From Chlorobiota bacterium (GTDB lineage: Bacteria; Bacteroidota; Bacteroidia; Bacteroidales; F082), in NCBI GenBank assembly GCA_030596395.1, contig JAUVKF010000005.1, positions 18,004-82,003 on the forward strand: a stretch of 64,000 bases of DNA. The letters run 5' to 3'. Positions 35,794 through 44,346 of this stretch are shown here, in pieces (positions within the stretch are counted from its first letter, which is position 1; each line of letters starts with the position of its first letter). The notes beneath the pieces were generated by a model. That model searched no databases and had not been told where the DNA came from. It was given only the letters and a program-made list of their open reading frames with translations. A program made the position numbers and the translations under genes.

Positions 35794-35801
35794 CAAAAGT
35801 A
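35794..35801 (-). promoter_or_regulatory. -7 box immediately upstream of tilS
   Basis: TACTTTTG, then TTTC, then the ATG: the same geometry as at priA. A leaderless transcript is predicted. Confidence 0.55.
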
Positions 35802-35911
35802 CTAAAGGAGGAGCAATTATGCTTAATTGTAAACAAACCAAAAGACTAATGTTGAAGTCTAAAGTCTAAAGTTCAAAGTCTGATGTCTGAAGAATTAATA
35901 ATAAAGGTCTA

Positions 35912-36044
35912 CCAGTATCCAGCATCCAGTATCCAGTATCCAGTATCCAGCATCCAGCATCCAGTATCCAATATCCAGCATCCAGTATCCAGTATCCAGT
36001 ATCCAGTATCCAGTATCCAGTATCCAGTATCCAGTATCCAGCAT
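35912..36044. repeat. 19-copy heptanucleotide tandem repeat
   Basis: Exactly 19 units of seven bases, mostly CCAGTAT, with five CCAGCAT and one CCAATAT variants that I count. It ends about 10 bases from the korB stop codon at 36055. Since seven is not a multiple of three, all reading frames cycle; peptides read through it are artefacts. Confidence 0.95.
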
Positions 36045-36054
36045 CCTGTTCACC

Positions 36055-37107
36055 CTAATTCTTGCTATTCCCGTTTTCGCCAATGATCCAGGTGTTACCT
36101 GTTCTAAGCAGGTCATCAACTGATTTAAGTGGCGAAGTTCTTTTTTCGTGTTCTATCGAATTCCAGACCAACGATTCGAGGGTCTCTGCTTTTACAGAAC
36201 GAATAACACCGAGAGCGGCAGGAAACTCGGGAGGTTTCATTTCGCACAGCATGATATGAACGCCAGGATCGGCTTTATAAGGATCATGAACAAGGATATC
36301 ATCGAGGGTAACACCATTTTCGCCGATTGTTACCACTTCAAGGCCTGAGCTTGTTAATACCAGTCCTTTGTTTTGCTCTTTTCCAAAAATCATGGGTTTA
36401 TCTGCGTGCAGAAAGATCTGACTGTCTTCCTTGGTTTCACGGGCAGTGATCAGGCCGTGTATTTTATTGTTGAATATCACACAATTAGCCAGTATTTCAA
36501 CGATCGAAGTTCCACGGTGTTTTGCTGCTTCAAGAAAAACTTCGGTCATCATTTTGGGATTGGTATCAACAACCCTGGCAAAGAATTTTCCTCTTGCCCC
36601 AATTACAAGTTCACCAGGATTAAATGGCGGTTCAAATGTACCTTGCGGTGAAGATTTTGTTTTTGATCCTTTGGGTGTAGTTGGTGAATATTGCCCTTTG
36701 GTCAAACCATATATCTTATTATTAAACAACAGGACATTGATGTCGGCATTACGGCGTGCCATATGAATAAAATGGTTTCCTCCGATAGCCATCGAATCAC
36801 CATCACCTGTTATCATCCAGACACTTAATTTTGGATTGGTAAGTTTGATGCCTGTTGCAAGCGCTGCTGCGCGTCCATGAATGCCATGTATACCATAGGT
36901 GTTCATATAATACGGAAATCGTGAAGAGCAGCCAATACCTGATACAACTACAAAATCTTCTTTTGGGATTCCCAACTGTGGAAATACATTTTCTACTGAC
37001 CGTAAAATAGCATGGTCACCACAACCCGGGCACCATTTAACCATTTGATCGCTTTCAAAATCTTCCTTTGTCAGTTCTAATTTTTTTGTTTTGATTGTTT
37101 CTGCCAT
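36055..37107 (-). CDS. korB: 2-oxoacid:ferredoxin oxidoreductase, beta subunit
   Basis: A 350-residue thiamine-diphosphate subunit. Cys26 and Cys29 ([10 protein letters not shown]), Cys60 (SGIGCSSRF) and Cys209 fit the single [4Fe-4S] cluster of this family. The thiamine-diphosphate/Mg motif is [13 protein letters not shown] (101-113) with [11 protein letters not shown] following. With KorA it oxidatively decarboxylates 2-oxoglutarate (or a related 2-oxoacid) to the CoA thioester while reducing ferredoxin; the reaction is reversible. It begins four bases after korA ends. The 2-oxoglutarate assignment follows the subunit layout; pyruvate or branched-chain acids remain possible. Confidence 0.92.
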   Translation of the reverse strand: MAETIKTKKLELTKEDFESDQMVKWCPGCGDHAILRSVENVFPQLGIPKEDFVVVSGIGCSSRFPYYMNTYGIHGIHGRAAALATGIKLTNPKLSVWMITGDGDSMAIGGNHFIHMARRNADINVLLFNNKIYGLTKGQYSPTTPKGSKTKSSPQGTFEPPFNPGELVIGARGKFFARVVDTNPKMMTEVFLEAAKHRGTSIVEILANCVIFNNKIHGLITARETKEDSQIFLHADKPMIFGKEQNKGLVLTSSGLEVVTIGENGVTLDDILVHDPYKADPGVHIMLCEMKPPEFPAALGVIRSVKAETLESLVWNSIEHEKRTSPLKSVDDLLRTGNTWIIGENGNSKN

Positions 37108-37111
37108 GGTC

Positions 37112-38959
37112 TTACTTTTTTAAAAAGTCAGTAAACTTCTCCTTCAATTCTGTAACCATAAAAGGTAATCCCTGGAGTTTATTGTATTGGTGATAATTGT
37201 ATTCCGGGAAATTCATCCGTAAATAATTTACAAACTGTCCGAGGTTTATTTCGCATACCAATATTTTTTTGAATCTGGCAAAAACCTCCCTGGTATTTTT
37301 AGGAAGGGGTTTGATATATTTAAAGTGAGCCATGCTAATATTAATTCCCTCTTTTCGCAATTCCTCAACGGCAGTTAGCATAACGCCATAAGTTCCTCCC
37401 CAGCTAACTACCAATAATTCCCCTTCTTCTTCGCCTATCACATCAAGTTCAGAAATATAGTTCGCAATGCGATTAACCTTTTCTTCCCTGATCTTACTCA
37501 TTTTCTGGTGGTTTAACGGGTCTTGAGAAACATTTCCGCTAATATTTTCTTTTTCCAGTCCGCCAATACGATGCCGTAATCCTTCCGTTCCGGGTATAGC
37601 CCACGAGCGGCTCAGTTTCTTCGGATCGCGTAGATAAGGTTTAAAGTTGGGATCGTTTGCCTCAACCAGAGGTGGAGTAATAGAAGGGAGATCAGCTACA
37701 TGGGGAACTCTAAACACTTCCGATCCATTTGCCAGCGAGCCGTCAGTTAAAAGTATTACCGGGGTCATGTGCTCAAGCGAAAGTTTCGCGGCTTCATATG
37801 CCGAATAAAAACAATCCGATGAACTAATAGCAGCCATAACAATAACCGGGGCTTCACCGTTTCTTCCAAACAGAGCCTGCATCAAATCCGACTGCTCCGA
37901 TTTAGTAGGTAAACCTGTTGAAGGGCCACCTCGCTGCACGTCCACGATAACAATAGGGAGTTCAGTCATAACTGCCAAACCGATGGCTTCGCTTTTTAGC
38001 GATAATCCCGGGCCGGATGTACTGGTCACCGGTAAAGCACCCGCAAAGGAAGCGCCAAGCGTAGAGACAATACCCGCAATTTCATCTTCGGCCTGGAATG
38101 CTATGGCAGAGAATTGTTTGTGCCGTGATAATTCCTGTAATATCTCAGAAGCCGGTGTAATTGGATATGATCCAAGGAACAATTTAAGCCCCGATCGTTC
38201 AGCAGCAGCCAATAATCCCCACGCTGTTGCAAGGTTGCCGGTAACATTTCTATATAAGCCTTTATCTAATGGTGCGGGTTCTATTTTAAAGGTGTTGGCA
38301 AAAGCCTCAATGGTATGTGCAAAATGATATCCTGCTGTAAGTACCGTTTGGTTGGCTTTAACAACTATTGGATTGGCTTTAAACTTACGCTCAAAAAACT
38401 CATGGGTTTTCTTGCAATCTCTGTTGAACATATAAAACACCATTCCCAGGGCAAACATATTTTTACTTTTCTGAGCCGATTTGTTGTCAATGTGCAACTC
38501 TTTTACGGCTTCACGGGTAAGTGTAGTAATTGGCGCTTCCACAACCTGGTGTCCGACAAGCGATCCATCTTTCCGGGGATCATTTTTATACCCGGCTTTA
38601 TTGAAATTCTTTTCAATAAAAGCATCAGTATCAACAATAATGATTGCCTCCTTGGTAATCCATCCCATATTTGCTTTCAGGGATGCAGGGTTCATTGCAA
38701 CTAATACATCAGCGAGATCGCCTGATGTATGTATATCACTGTGTCCAAAGTGAATCTGGAAACCCGATACACCTGCCACAGTTCCCTGTGGTGCCCTGAT
38801 CTCAGCCGGATAATCAGGAAATGTGGCAAAGTCATTTCCGGCAAAAGCTGTGGAATCCGAAAAAAGATTCCCGGTCAACTGCATTCCGTCACCCGAATCC
38901 CCGGCAAATCTTATTACCGCATTTTCCAGTTCAACTACTCTGTCTTTCTTTAAAGCCAT
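37112..38959 (-). CDS. korA: 2-oxoacid:ferredoxin oxidoreductase, fused gamma-alpha subunit
   Basis: A 615-residue fusion: gamma domain (about 1-200, RFAGDSGDGMQLTGNLF) followed by the alpha pyrimidine-binding domain (about 225-615, with AFQAEDEIAGIVSTLGASFAG split by the substrate loop, TSGPGLSLKSEAIGLA and GGPSTGLPTKSEQSDL). This two-gene KorAB layout is typical of Bacteroidota 2-oxoglutarate:ferredoxin oxidoreductase. A 2x[4Fe-4S] ferredoxin gene lies 352 bases away in the opposite direction and is the likely electron acceptor. Confidence 0.93.
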   Translation of the reverse strand: MALKKDRVVELENAVIRFAGDSGDGMQLTGNLFSDSTAFAGNDFATFPDYPAEIRAPQGTVAGVSGFQIHFGHSDIHTSGDLADVLVAMNPASLKANMGWITKEAIIIVDTDAFIEKNFNKAGYKNDPRKDGSLVGHQVVEAPITTLTREAVKELHIDNKSAQKSKNMFALGMVFYMFNRDCKKTHEFFERKFKANPIVVKANQTVLTAGYHFAHTIEAFANTFKIEPAPLDKGLYRNVTGNLATAWGLLAAAERSGLKLFLGSYPITPASEILQELSRHKQFSAIAFQAEDEIAGIVSTLGASFAGALPVTSTSGPGLSLKSEAIGLAVMTELPIVIVDVQRGGPSTGLPTKSEQSDLMQALFGRNGEAPVIVMAAISSSDCFYSAYEAAKLSLEHMTPVILLTDGSLANGSEVFRVPHVADLPSITPPLVEANDPNFKPYLRDPKKLSRSWAIPGTEGLRHRIGGLEKENISGNVSQDPLNHQKMSKIREEKVNRIANYISELDVIGEEEGELLVVSWGGTYGVMLTAVEELRKEGINISMAHFKYIKPLPKNTREVFARFKKILVCEINLGQFVNYLRMNFPEYNYHQYNKLQGLPFMVTELKEKFTDFLKK

Positions 38960-38981
38960 AGTAAAGTATATTTTAACAGGA

Positions 38982-39010
38982 CAAAATTACTCTTAATATT
39001 TTCGCACAAC
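38982..39010 (-). promoter_or_regulatory. Promoter of korAB
   Basis: Minus-strand TAATTTTG (38989-38982) with TTG about 18 bases upstream (39010-39008). The korA ATG is 22 bases downstream of the box. Confidence 0.5.
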
Positions 39011-39276
39011 ATACATAAAAGTGCATTTTTTTAACATTAATTTAATAATTAAAAGTTGTTGTTATTCATGGTATATCAGATTGTTTATTAACCTGTTACT
39101 ACATGATCAATTAACAGACAGTAAGTAATCGCAGCTTAATTATATCCAATCTAAATTCTAAATAGTGAAGATCGGGTTTAGCAGCCAAAAAAAAGGATTA
39201 AAAACCAGGTATTAAAACTACTATTTAGATTACCTAAAAATTTATTTAATAATCAAATTTCTATAAAGTATATCTA
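39011..39276. other. Divergent intergenic region korA/ferredoxin
   Basis: AT-rich with no gene. It contains a perfect 10-base inverted repeat TCTAAATAGT (39157-39166) and ACTATTTAGA (39220-39229) with 53 bases between, possibly an operator pair shared by the divergent promoters. No more can be said. Confidence 0.4.
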
Positions 39277-39284
39277 TATATTTG
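39277..39284 (+). promoter_or_regulatory. -7 box for the ferredoxin gene
   Basis: TATATTTG matches TAnnTTTG and lies 27 bases before the ferredoxin ATG. Confidence 0.45.
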
Positions 39285-39311
39285 CCGCATTAACAACTAA
39301 AACTCTTTATT

Positions 39312-39479
39312 ATGGCTTACGTGATTAATGACGACTGTACAGCATGTGGCAGTTGCATTGATGAATGCCCGGTAGAAGCAATTACTGAAGGCGATATTTA
39401 TGTTATTGATCCCGATCTATGCACCGATTGTGGTGCTTGTGCTGATGTTTGTCCGGTTGAAGCTATTCATCCTGAATAA
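39312..39479 (+). CDS. 2x[4Fe-4S] ferredoxin
   Basis: A 55-residue ferredoxin with two complete CxxCxxCxxxCP motifs: Cys9, 12, 15, 19 and Cys37, 40, 43, 47. It carries low-potential electrons in the cytoplasm. Position next to and divergent from korAB marks it as the probable partner of the 2-oxoacid oxidoreductase. A strong terminator follows, making it monocistronic and separating it from sucA. Confidence 0.97.
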   Translation: MAYVINDDCTACGSCIDECPVEAITEGDIYVIDPDLCTDCGACADVCPVEAIHPE

Positions 39480-39503
39480 CATTAAATCATAATTAACAAA
39501 CAT

Positions 39504-39531
39504 AAACCCGGAAGCATTTCCGGGTTTTTTT
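39504..39531 (+). terminator. Rho-independent terminator after ferredoxin
   Basis: Perfect arms AAACCCGGAA and TTCCGGGTTT with a GCAT loop, followed by more T residues. Confidence 0.9.
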
Positions 39532-39587
39532 ATGCACTTTTTATTATTTTTAACGGTTCTAAATAATATCACAAGCATGTTTATTTC

Positions 39588-39595
39588 TACTTTTG
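39588..39595 (+). promoter_or_regulatory. -7 box for sucA
   Basis: TACTTTTG, 26 bases before the sucA ATG and after the ferredoxin terminator, so sucA is transcribed separately. Confidence 0.5.
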
Positions 39596-39621
39596 CTAAC
39601 TTGAACGTTTAACATGATTAA

Positions 39622-42480
39622 ATGGATAATCTTGATTTTCTGGGAACTACTGATCCTGATATAATTGAAGAACTTTACAATAAGTTTAAATCAAATCCGG
39701 AGGATGTTGATGAATCCTGGCGCAAGTTTTTTGAAGGTTTTGATTTTGCAACTCAATTGTATCCTGTTAAAGAACATGGTGGAACTGATACTTCAGATGA
39801 GTTTAAAGTCATTAACCTGATCAATGATTACCGCCGCCGTGGACATCTTTTTACAAAGACCAACCCGGTACGTAAAAGAAGAACCTACACACCCACACTG
39901 GATATTGAAAATTACGGCCTGGAAAAAAAAGACCTTGATCGTGTATTTCAGGCCGGCAAAGAAATTGGAATCGGGTCTGCCAAATTAAAGGATATTGTTG
40001 CCTTTTTAGAACAAACCTATTGCAGGGCGATCGGTGTGGAATACCTGTTCATCAGGGATGTGGAAATGGTAAAATGGCTCCAGGAAAAATTTGAAGGCTC
40101 AAGGAACACACCAAAATACACCAACGAAGAAAAGATTTTCATTCTTCAAAAATTGCAGCGGGCGGTTCAGTTTGAAAAGTTCCTTCAAAAAAAATTCCCC
40201 GGCCAGAAAAGGTTTTCACTGGAAGGCGCTGAATCGTTGATACCGGCTCTTGATGCCGTAATGGAAAAAGGATCGGAACTGGGTATCAGTGAGTTTATTA
40301 TTGGCATGCCGCACAGGGGCAGGTTAAATGTACTTGCCAATACATTAAGAAAGCCTTATGTTGACATTTTTACTGAATTTGAAAGTCCGGAATATGAAGA
40401 TGAAGGCTTACTGGGCGATGTAAAATATCACCTCGGTTATACCAGTGAAAGAAAATCTTTAGATAACACCTCAATTAAATTCACCCTGGCTCCAAATCCA
40501 TCACATCTTGAAGCTGTTGACCCTGTTGTTGAAGGCATTACCCGTGCCAGAATCGGTCACTTCTATAATGGTGAATTTGGTAAAGTTGCCCCTATACTTA
40601 TCCATGGCGATGCTTCAATTGCAGGCCAGGGGATTGTGTACGAAGTAATCCAGATGCAAGACTTACAAGGGTATAAAACCGGAGGTACTATTCACCTTGT
40701 GGTAAATAATCAGATAGGATTTACCACTGATTATCTTGATGCCCGTTCGAGCACTTACTGTACAGATGTGGCAAAAACAACCCTCTCCCCTGTTTTTCAT
40801 GTAAATGGCGATGATCCGGAAGCATTGGTTTTTAGTATCCAGACGGCTATGGAGTTCAGGAACAAGTTCAATAAAGATGTTTTTATCGACCTGTTGTGTT
40901 ATCGTAAGTATGGTCATAACGAAGGTGATGAACCGCGGTTTACACAACCCATCCTGTACAAATTCATTGAAAAGCATCCTGACCCTTATCAAATCTATAA
41001 GGATGAACTATTAAAAGATGGGATTGTTAATGAAGATGATTGTGCGGCTTCAGAAATTGCATTGAACAATAAATTAGAAGCACATCTTGATGAAGCAAAA
41101 GCCAGTGTAAAAAAAGCAACAATTGACAGCTTTTTAAAAGACACCTGGAAAGACATAAAGAAGGCAAAACCGGAAGACTTTCTAAAATCACCAAAAACAG
41201 GCATCACAAAGAAAAACCTGCTTGAAATAACCGATAAAATAACACGCCTTCCGAAGGACAAAAAGTTTTTTAGAAAGACTATTCGGCTACAGGAGCAACG
41301 TCGGAAAATGGTATTGGATAAGCATTCGTTTGATTGGGCTATGGCCGAACTGCTCGCCTATGGCAGCTTGTTAAATGAAGGAATTCCGGTAAGGTTAAGC
41401 GGTCAGGATGTTGAAAGAGGCACTTTTTCGCATCGTCATGCAGTAATGAGTATTGAAGATGCCAATGAAAAATACATTCCGCTGAATCATATTTCGGAAA
41501 AGCAATCTGAATTTACAATATACAATTCATTGTTGTCGGAGTATGGTGTGCTTGGTTTTGAATATGGATACTCGTTAGCATCACCCAACACATTGACGAT
41601 ATGGGAAGCCCAGTTCGGTGATTTTGCCAATGGCGCCCAGGTAATATTCGACCAGTTTTTAAGCAGCGCTGAAGATAAGTGGAACGTAATGAACGACCTT
41701 GTGATATTGCTGCCCCACGGTTACGAAGGACAGGGTCCTGAGCACTCGAGTGCACGGATGGAAAGGTTCCTGATACTTGCTGCAGAAAACAATATGCAAA
41801 TAGCGAATTGTTCAACACCTGCAAACTTTTTCCATATCTTGCGCAGACAACTCAAACGAGCTTTCAGAAAACCACTGATCATTTTCACACCAAAAAGTTT
41901 GCTGCGTCATCCAAAATGTATCTCTACCATTAATGACTTTACAACCGGCAGATTTAAAGAAGTAGTTGATGATGAAACTGCTGATCCCCAAAAAATCACA
42001 AAACTCGTTTTTTGTACCGGAAAGCTGTATTACGATCTTATTGCAGAAAAAGAAAAACTTGAAAATGAAAGGTTTGCTATTATCAGAATCGAACAATTGT
42101 ATCCTTTTCCTATTGAACAATTGCGTACATTAAAAGCAAAATATAAAAACGCGAAAACGTATATCTGGACACAGGAAGAGCCTGCCAATATGGGTGCCTG
42201 GGAATTTGTAAGAAAAAATATGGCCACTGATTTCAATATTAAAGTAATTGCCCGTCCACCCAGCGGAAGCACTGCAACAGGTTCTTCAAAATTCCATGCC
42301 ATCAGGCAGCAGAAAATACTCGATAAAGTATTTGAAGAATGTGATTGCCCGTATATTGGTGAAGAGTGCAACATGGCCTGCATTGGTAACAGGTGGAAAT
42401 CGTTTGAAAAAGAATTAAAAGAATTGCATGTTGATCACATCGACAGCAAATTTCATTCAGGTGTAAAACCGCTGAAATGA
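39622..42480 (+). CDS. sucA: 2-oxoglutarate dehydrogenase E1 component
   Basis: A 952-residue thiamine-diphosphate decarboxylase of the 2-oxoglutarate dehydrogenase complex. Signatures: N-terminal DPDIIEELYNKFKSNPEDVDESW-type E2-binding segment, IIGMPHRGRLNVLAN, IHGDASIAGQGIVYE, RKYGHNEGDEPRFTQP, and in the second half GQDVERGTFSHRHAV and EGQGPEHSSARMERFL. Complete and of normal length. Its partner sucB is not adjacent; three surface-protein genes (about 4.3 kb) lie between them. A complete ferredoxin-linked alternative (korAB) lies on the other side. Confidence 0.97.
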   Translation: MDNLDFLGTTDPDIIEELYNKFKSNPEDVDESWRKFFEGFDFATQLYPVKEHGGTDTSDEFKVINLINDYRRRGHLFTKTNPVRKRRTYTPTLDIENYGLEKKDLDRVFQAGKEIGIGSAKLKDIVAFLEQTYCRAIGVEYLFIRDVEMVKWLQEKFEGSRNTPKYTNEEKIFILQKLQRAVQFEKFLQKKFPGQKRFSLEGAESLIPALDAVMEKGSELGISEFIIGMPHRGRLNVLANTLRKPYVDIFTEFESPEYEDEGLLGDVKYHLGYTSERKSLDNTSIKFTLAPNPSHLEAVDPVVEGITRARIGHFYNGEFGKVAPILIHGDASIAGQGIVYEVIQMQDLQGYKTGGTIHLVVNNQIGFTTDYLDARSSTYCTDVAKTTLSPVFHVNGDDPEALVFSIQTAMEFRNKFNKDVFIDLLCYRKYGHNEGDEPRFTQPILYKFIEKHPDPYQIYKDELLKDGIVNEDDCAASEIALNNKLEAHLDEAKASVKKATIDSFLKDTWKDIKKAKPEDFLKSPKTGITKKNLLEITDKITRLPKDKKFFRKTIRLQEQRRKMVLDKHSFDWAMAELLAYGSLLNEGIPVRLSGQDVERGTFSHRHAVMSIEDANEKYIPLNHISEKQSEFTIYNSLLSEYGVLGFEYGYSLASPNTLTIWEAQFGDFANGAQVIFDQFLSSAEDKWNVMNDLVILLPHGYEGQGPEHSSARMERFLILAAENNMQIANCSTPANFFHILRRQLKRAFRKPLIIFTPKSLLRHPKCISTINDFTTGRFKEVVDDETADPQKITKLVFCTGKLYYDLIAEKEKLENERFAIIRIEQLYPFPIEQLRTLKAKYKNAKTYIWTQEEPANMGAWEFVRKNMATDFNIKVIARPPSGSTATGSSKFHAIRQQKILDKVFEECDCPYIGEECNMACIGNRWKSFEKELKELHVDHIDSKFHSGVKPLK

Positions 42481-42705
42481 TACAGGAGTTAATGGTTATT
42501 GGTTACTCGTTATTTGTTAAATGTTCCTTTAATTGTATATCCTGATAGGAGATTACCTTCTGGCTCCAACAAATCCCTCATTCTTTAAAATACCCTGAAG
42601 TAACTGATAAACATGTATAACTGGTGTGTGGCGAACAAGTTATCAACATTATGTATTTATATTCGATATAAATAGTATGCCAAATAGTTAGTTGACAATG
42701 TATTA
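42481..42705. other. Gap after sucA
   Basis: No supported gene and no obvious terminator hairpin for sucA. The region leads into a run of ten C residues. Together with the next 170 bases this is a 398-base non-coding stretch. Confidence 0.5.
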
Positions 42706-42715
42706 CCCCCCCCCC
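42706..42715. repeat. Poly-C tract (ten C)
   Basis: Ten consecutive C residues in otherwise AT-rich DNA, 27 bases upstream of the -33 box of the FG-GAP operon promoter. Such tracts are prone to slipped-strand length change. It is followed at once by the inverted repeat TGTAAA-TT-TTTACA (42716-42729). Confidence 0.9.
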
Positions 42716-42729
42716 TGTAAATTTTTACA
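42716..42729. promoter_or_regulatory. Inverted repeat, possible operator
   Basis: TGTAAATTTTTACA: 6-base arms around TT, between the poly-C tract and the -33 box. Its size and position suit a regulator-binding site; this is an inference. Confidence 0.4.
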
Positions 42730-42742
42730 TCCGATAAAAGCA

Positions 42743-42774
42743 TTTGACAAAACTCCTTTATTGTAGTATCTTTA
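42743..42774 (+). promoter_or_regulatory. Promoter of the FG-GAP operon
   Basis: TTTG (42743-42746), a spacer of exactly 20 bases, then TATCTTTA (42767-42774), one mismatch from TAnnTTTG. The same 20-base spacing is seen at nadK. The predicted start leaves a leader of about 100 bases before the first gene. Confidence 0.6.
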
Positions 42775-42878
42775 TAACAACCAAAGCAGAGCTGGGAATA
42801 AATGCAATTTTGATTAACCATATCTGCTTAGTTTGAAAAGTTGCTGTAAATTACATAAAAAATGTAAACAATATATCT

Positions 42879-44342
42879 TTGAATAAAGCAATCCTCCTAT
42901 TAGCATGTGTATTTCTTCTGTCCTTTTCTACCGGGGATAACAGGAGCGAATATAATGTACCATTAATGGCGTGGAGTGTTACTGCCGGTGATATTGATCT
43001 GGATGGTGACAATGATATTGTTGTTGGACATAAAACTGCGTGGCAACATACTAACCCAACGATTACATTATTAAAAAATATTAACAACGGAATATTTGAA
43101 ATAATTGATACATCCATTATATTTTGTGGTTATCAGGAAAATATTTTAACTACCAATGTAAATCTTGATGATTATCCTGATATTATTTCATTTATGTCAG
43201 ATTTTTCTTCAGGGAACGCTGAAAGATATATAAGAATATTTTATAATTATAATGGGGAATTTAGCTTGTTTCATGATTTTTTACTTAATAGTAATGCAAC
43301 ATTTTCAGATATTAATTTCGGAGATATTAACGGCGATTATTTTAACGATATTATTGTTGCTTCTAATAACGGCCGGTTCTGGGGTGCTATCTATAATGAC
43401 GGTACAGGTAATTTCTCAAATCCCCAATATAATCAAGTAAATTATAATCCAAACGGTTTGGTATGCAACGATCTAAATAATGATGGCAGGGATGATATTG
43501 TTGTTTGCGGCCTTAAAACGAAAATTTATTTTAGTTATCCTGATGGTTTTCAGGAGATTGAACTTGAAACCGAAGATTTTTTTATTCGTGTTTTTATTGT
43601 TGACTTTGATCTTGACGGATTAAAGGATATTATTGCTTTTGATGATATTCTCGGAGCTTTTACCCTTATCGCCAGATTCAAAAATATCGGAAACAATTCT
43701 TTTGAACGGTTACCGGATATAGTAAAACAGCCTGGGTCCCACGTGTATTTTATAACTGATTTTAATAATGATACATTACCTGACATCCTGCTACAATTGG
43801 CTAATTTCTCAGGGTATAAAATTTATTATAATAAAGGAAATTTCCAATTGGGTGATTCTTTGTTTGTACCTGTTCCTTTTTATGGGGAAGGGTGGCGCAA
43901 TTGCTATTGCGCAGATATGGACGGCAACGGCTATCAGGACATAATTACCACACGCGCTTTAAATGCCCCCCTGCCCGCTAATGTCAATATCATGTTTAAT
44001 GATGGAAACGGAAATTTTGTGGAGGACCCGCTTACTTTAATATATCAGTACTCATCAACAATCAATTATCATTTCTCATGTTACCCTAATCCTTTCCAAA
44101 CGGAAACAACATTTGAGTTCAAAACAGAAAAAAATGAAATGGCAGAACTTTACATATACAACCTTCAGGGAAGGTTAATCACATGTTTAACAAAAAGTGT
44201 AAAGAAAGTAGGTCAAATTAATTATTTAAAATGGGACGGGCTTGATACAGGTGGTAAACCATGCAAGCCCGGTAGCTACATAGCATCTCTTAAGGTAGGT
44301 GAAAAGCTTGTCCAAAACATTAAACTCATTAAATCACAATAA
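42879..44342 (+). CDS. Secreted FG-GAP/VCBS repeat protein with T9SS sorting domain, paralogue 1
   Basis: A 487-residue secreted protein. It has a signal peptide (about 1-18), then about six beta-propeller blades each with a calcium-binding-like motif (DIDLDGDNDIVVG, DINGDYFNDIIVA, DLNNDGRDDIVV, DFDLDGLKDII, DFNNDTLPDILL, DMDGNGYQDII), then a type A T9SS sorting tail from CYPNPFQ to the end. The start is a TTG: MNKAILLLACVFLL aligns with the ATG starts of the next two genes and no in-frame ATG is near. First of three tandem paralogues between sucA and sucB. Likely surface-attached; ligand unknown. Confidence 0.88.
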   Translation: MNKAILLLACVFLLSFSTGDNRSEYNVPLMAWSVTAGDIDLDGDNDIVVGHKTAWQHTNPTITLLKNINNGIFEIIDTSIIFCGYQENILTTNVNLDDYPDIISFMSDFSSGNAERYIRIFYNYNGEFSLFHDFLLNSNATFSDINFGDINGDYFNDIIVASNNGRFWGAIYNDGTGNFSNPQYNQVNYNPNGLVCNDLNNDGRDDIVVCGLKTKIYFSYPDGFQEIELETEDFFIRVFIVDFDLDGLKDIIAFDDILGAFTLIARFKNIGNNSFERLPDIVKQPGSHVYFITDFNNDTLPDILLQLANFSGYKIYYNKGNFQLGDSLFVPVPFYGEGWRNCYCADMDGNGYQDIITTRALNAPLPANVNIMFNDGNGNFVEDPLTLIYQYSSTINYHFSCYPNPFQTETTFEFKTEKNEMAELYIYNLQGRLITCLTKSVKKVGQINYLKWDGLDTGGKPCKPGSYIASLKVGEKLVQNIKLIKSQ

Positions 44343-44346
44343 ACAT

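Noticed and set aside
35883..36119. Open frames on both strands encoding Ser-Ile-Gln-Tyr-Pro or Asp-Thr-Gly-Tyr-Trp repeats
   Set aside because: They are produced entirely by the 7-base tandem array; every frame is open through it and none has gene context.
42540..42620. Minus-strand peptide of about 25 residues ending LKNEGFVGARR before a stop
   Set aside because: It could be a gene remnant, but it has no start, is bounded by stops and matches nothing I recognise.
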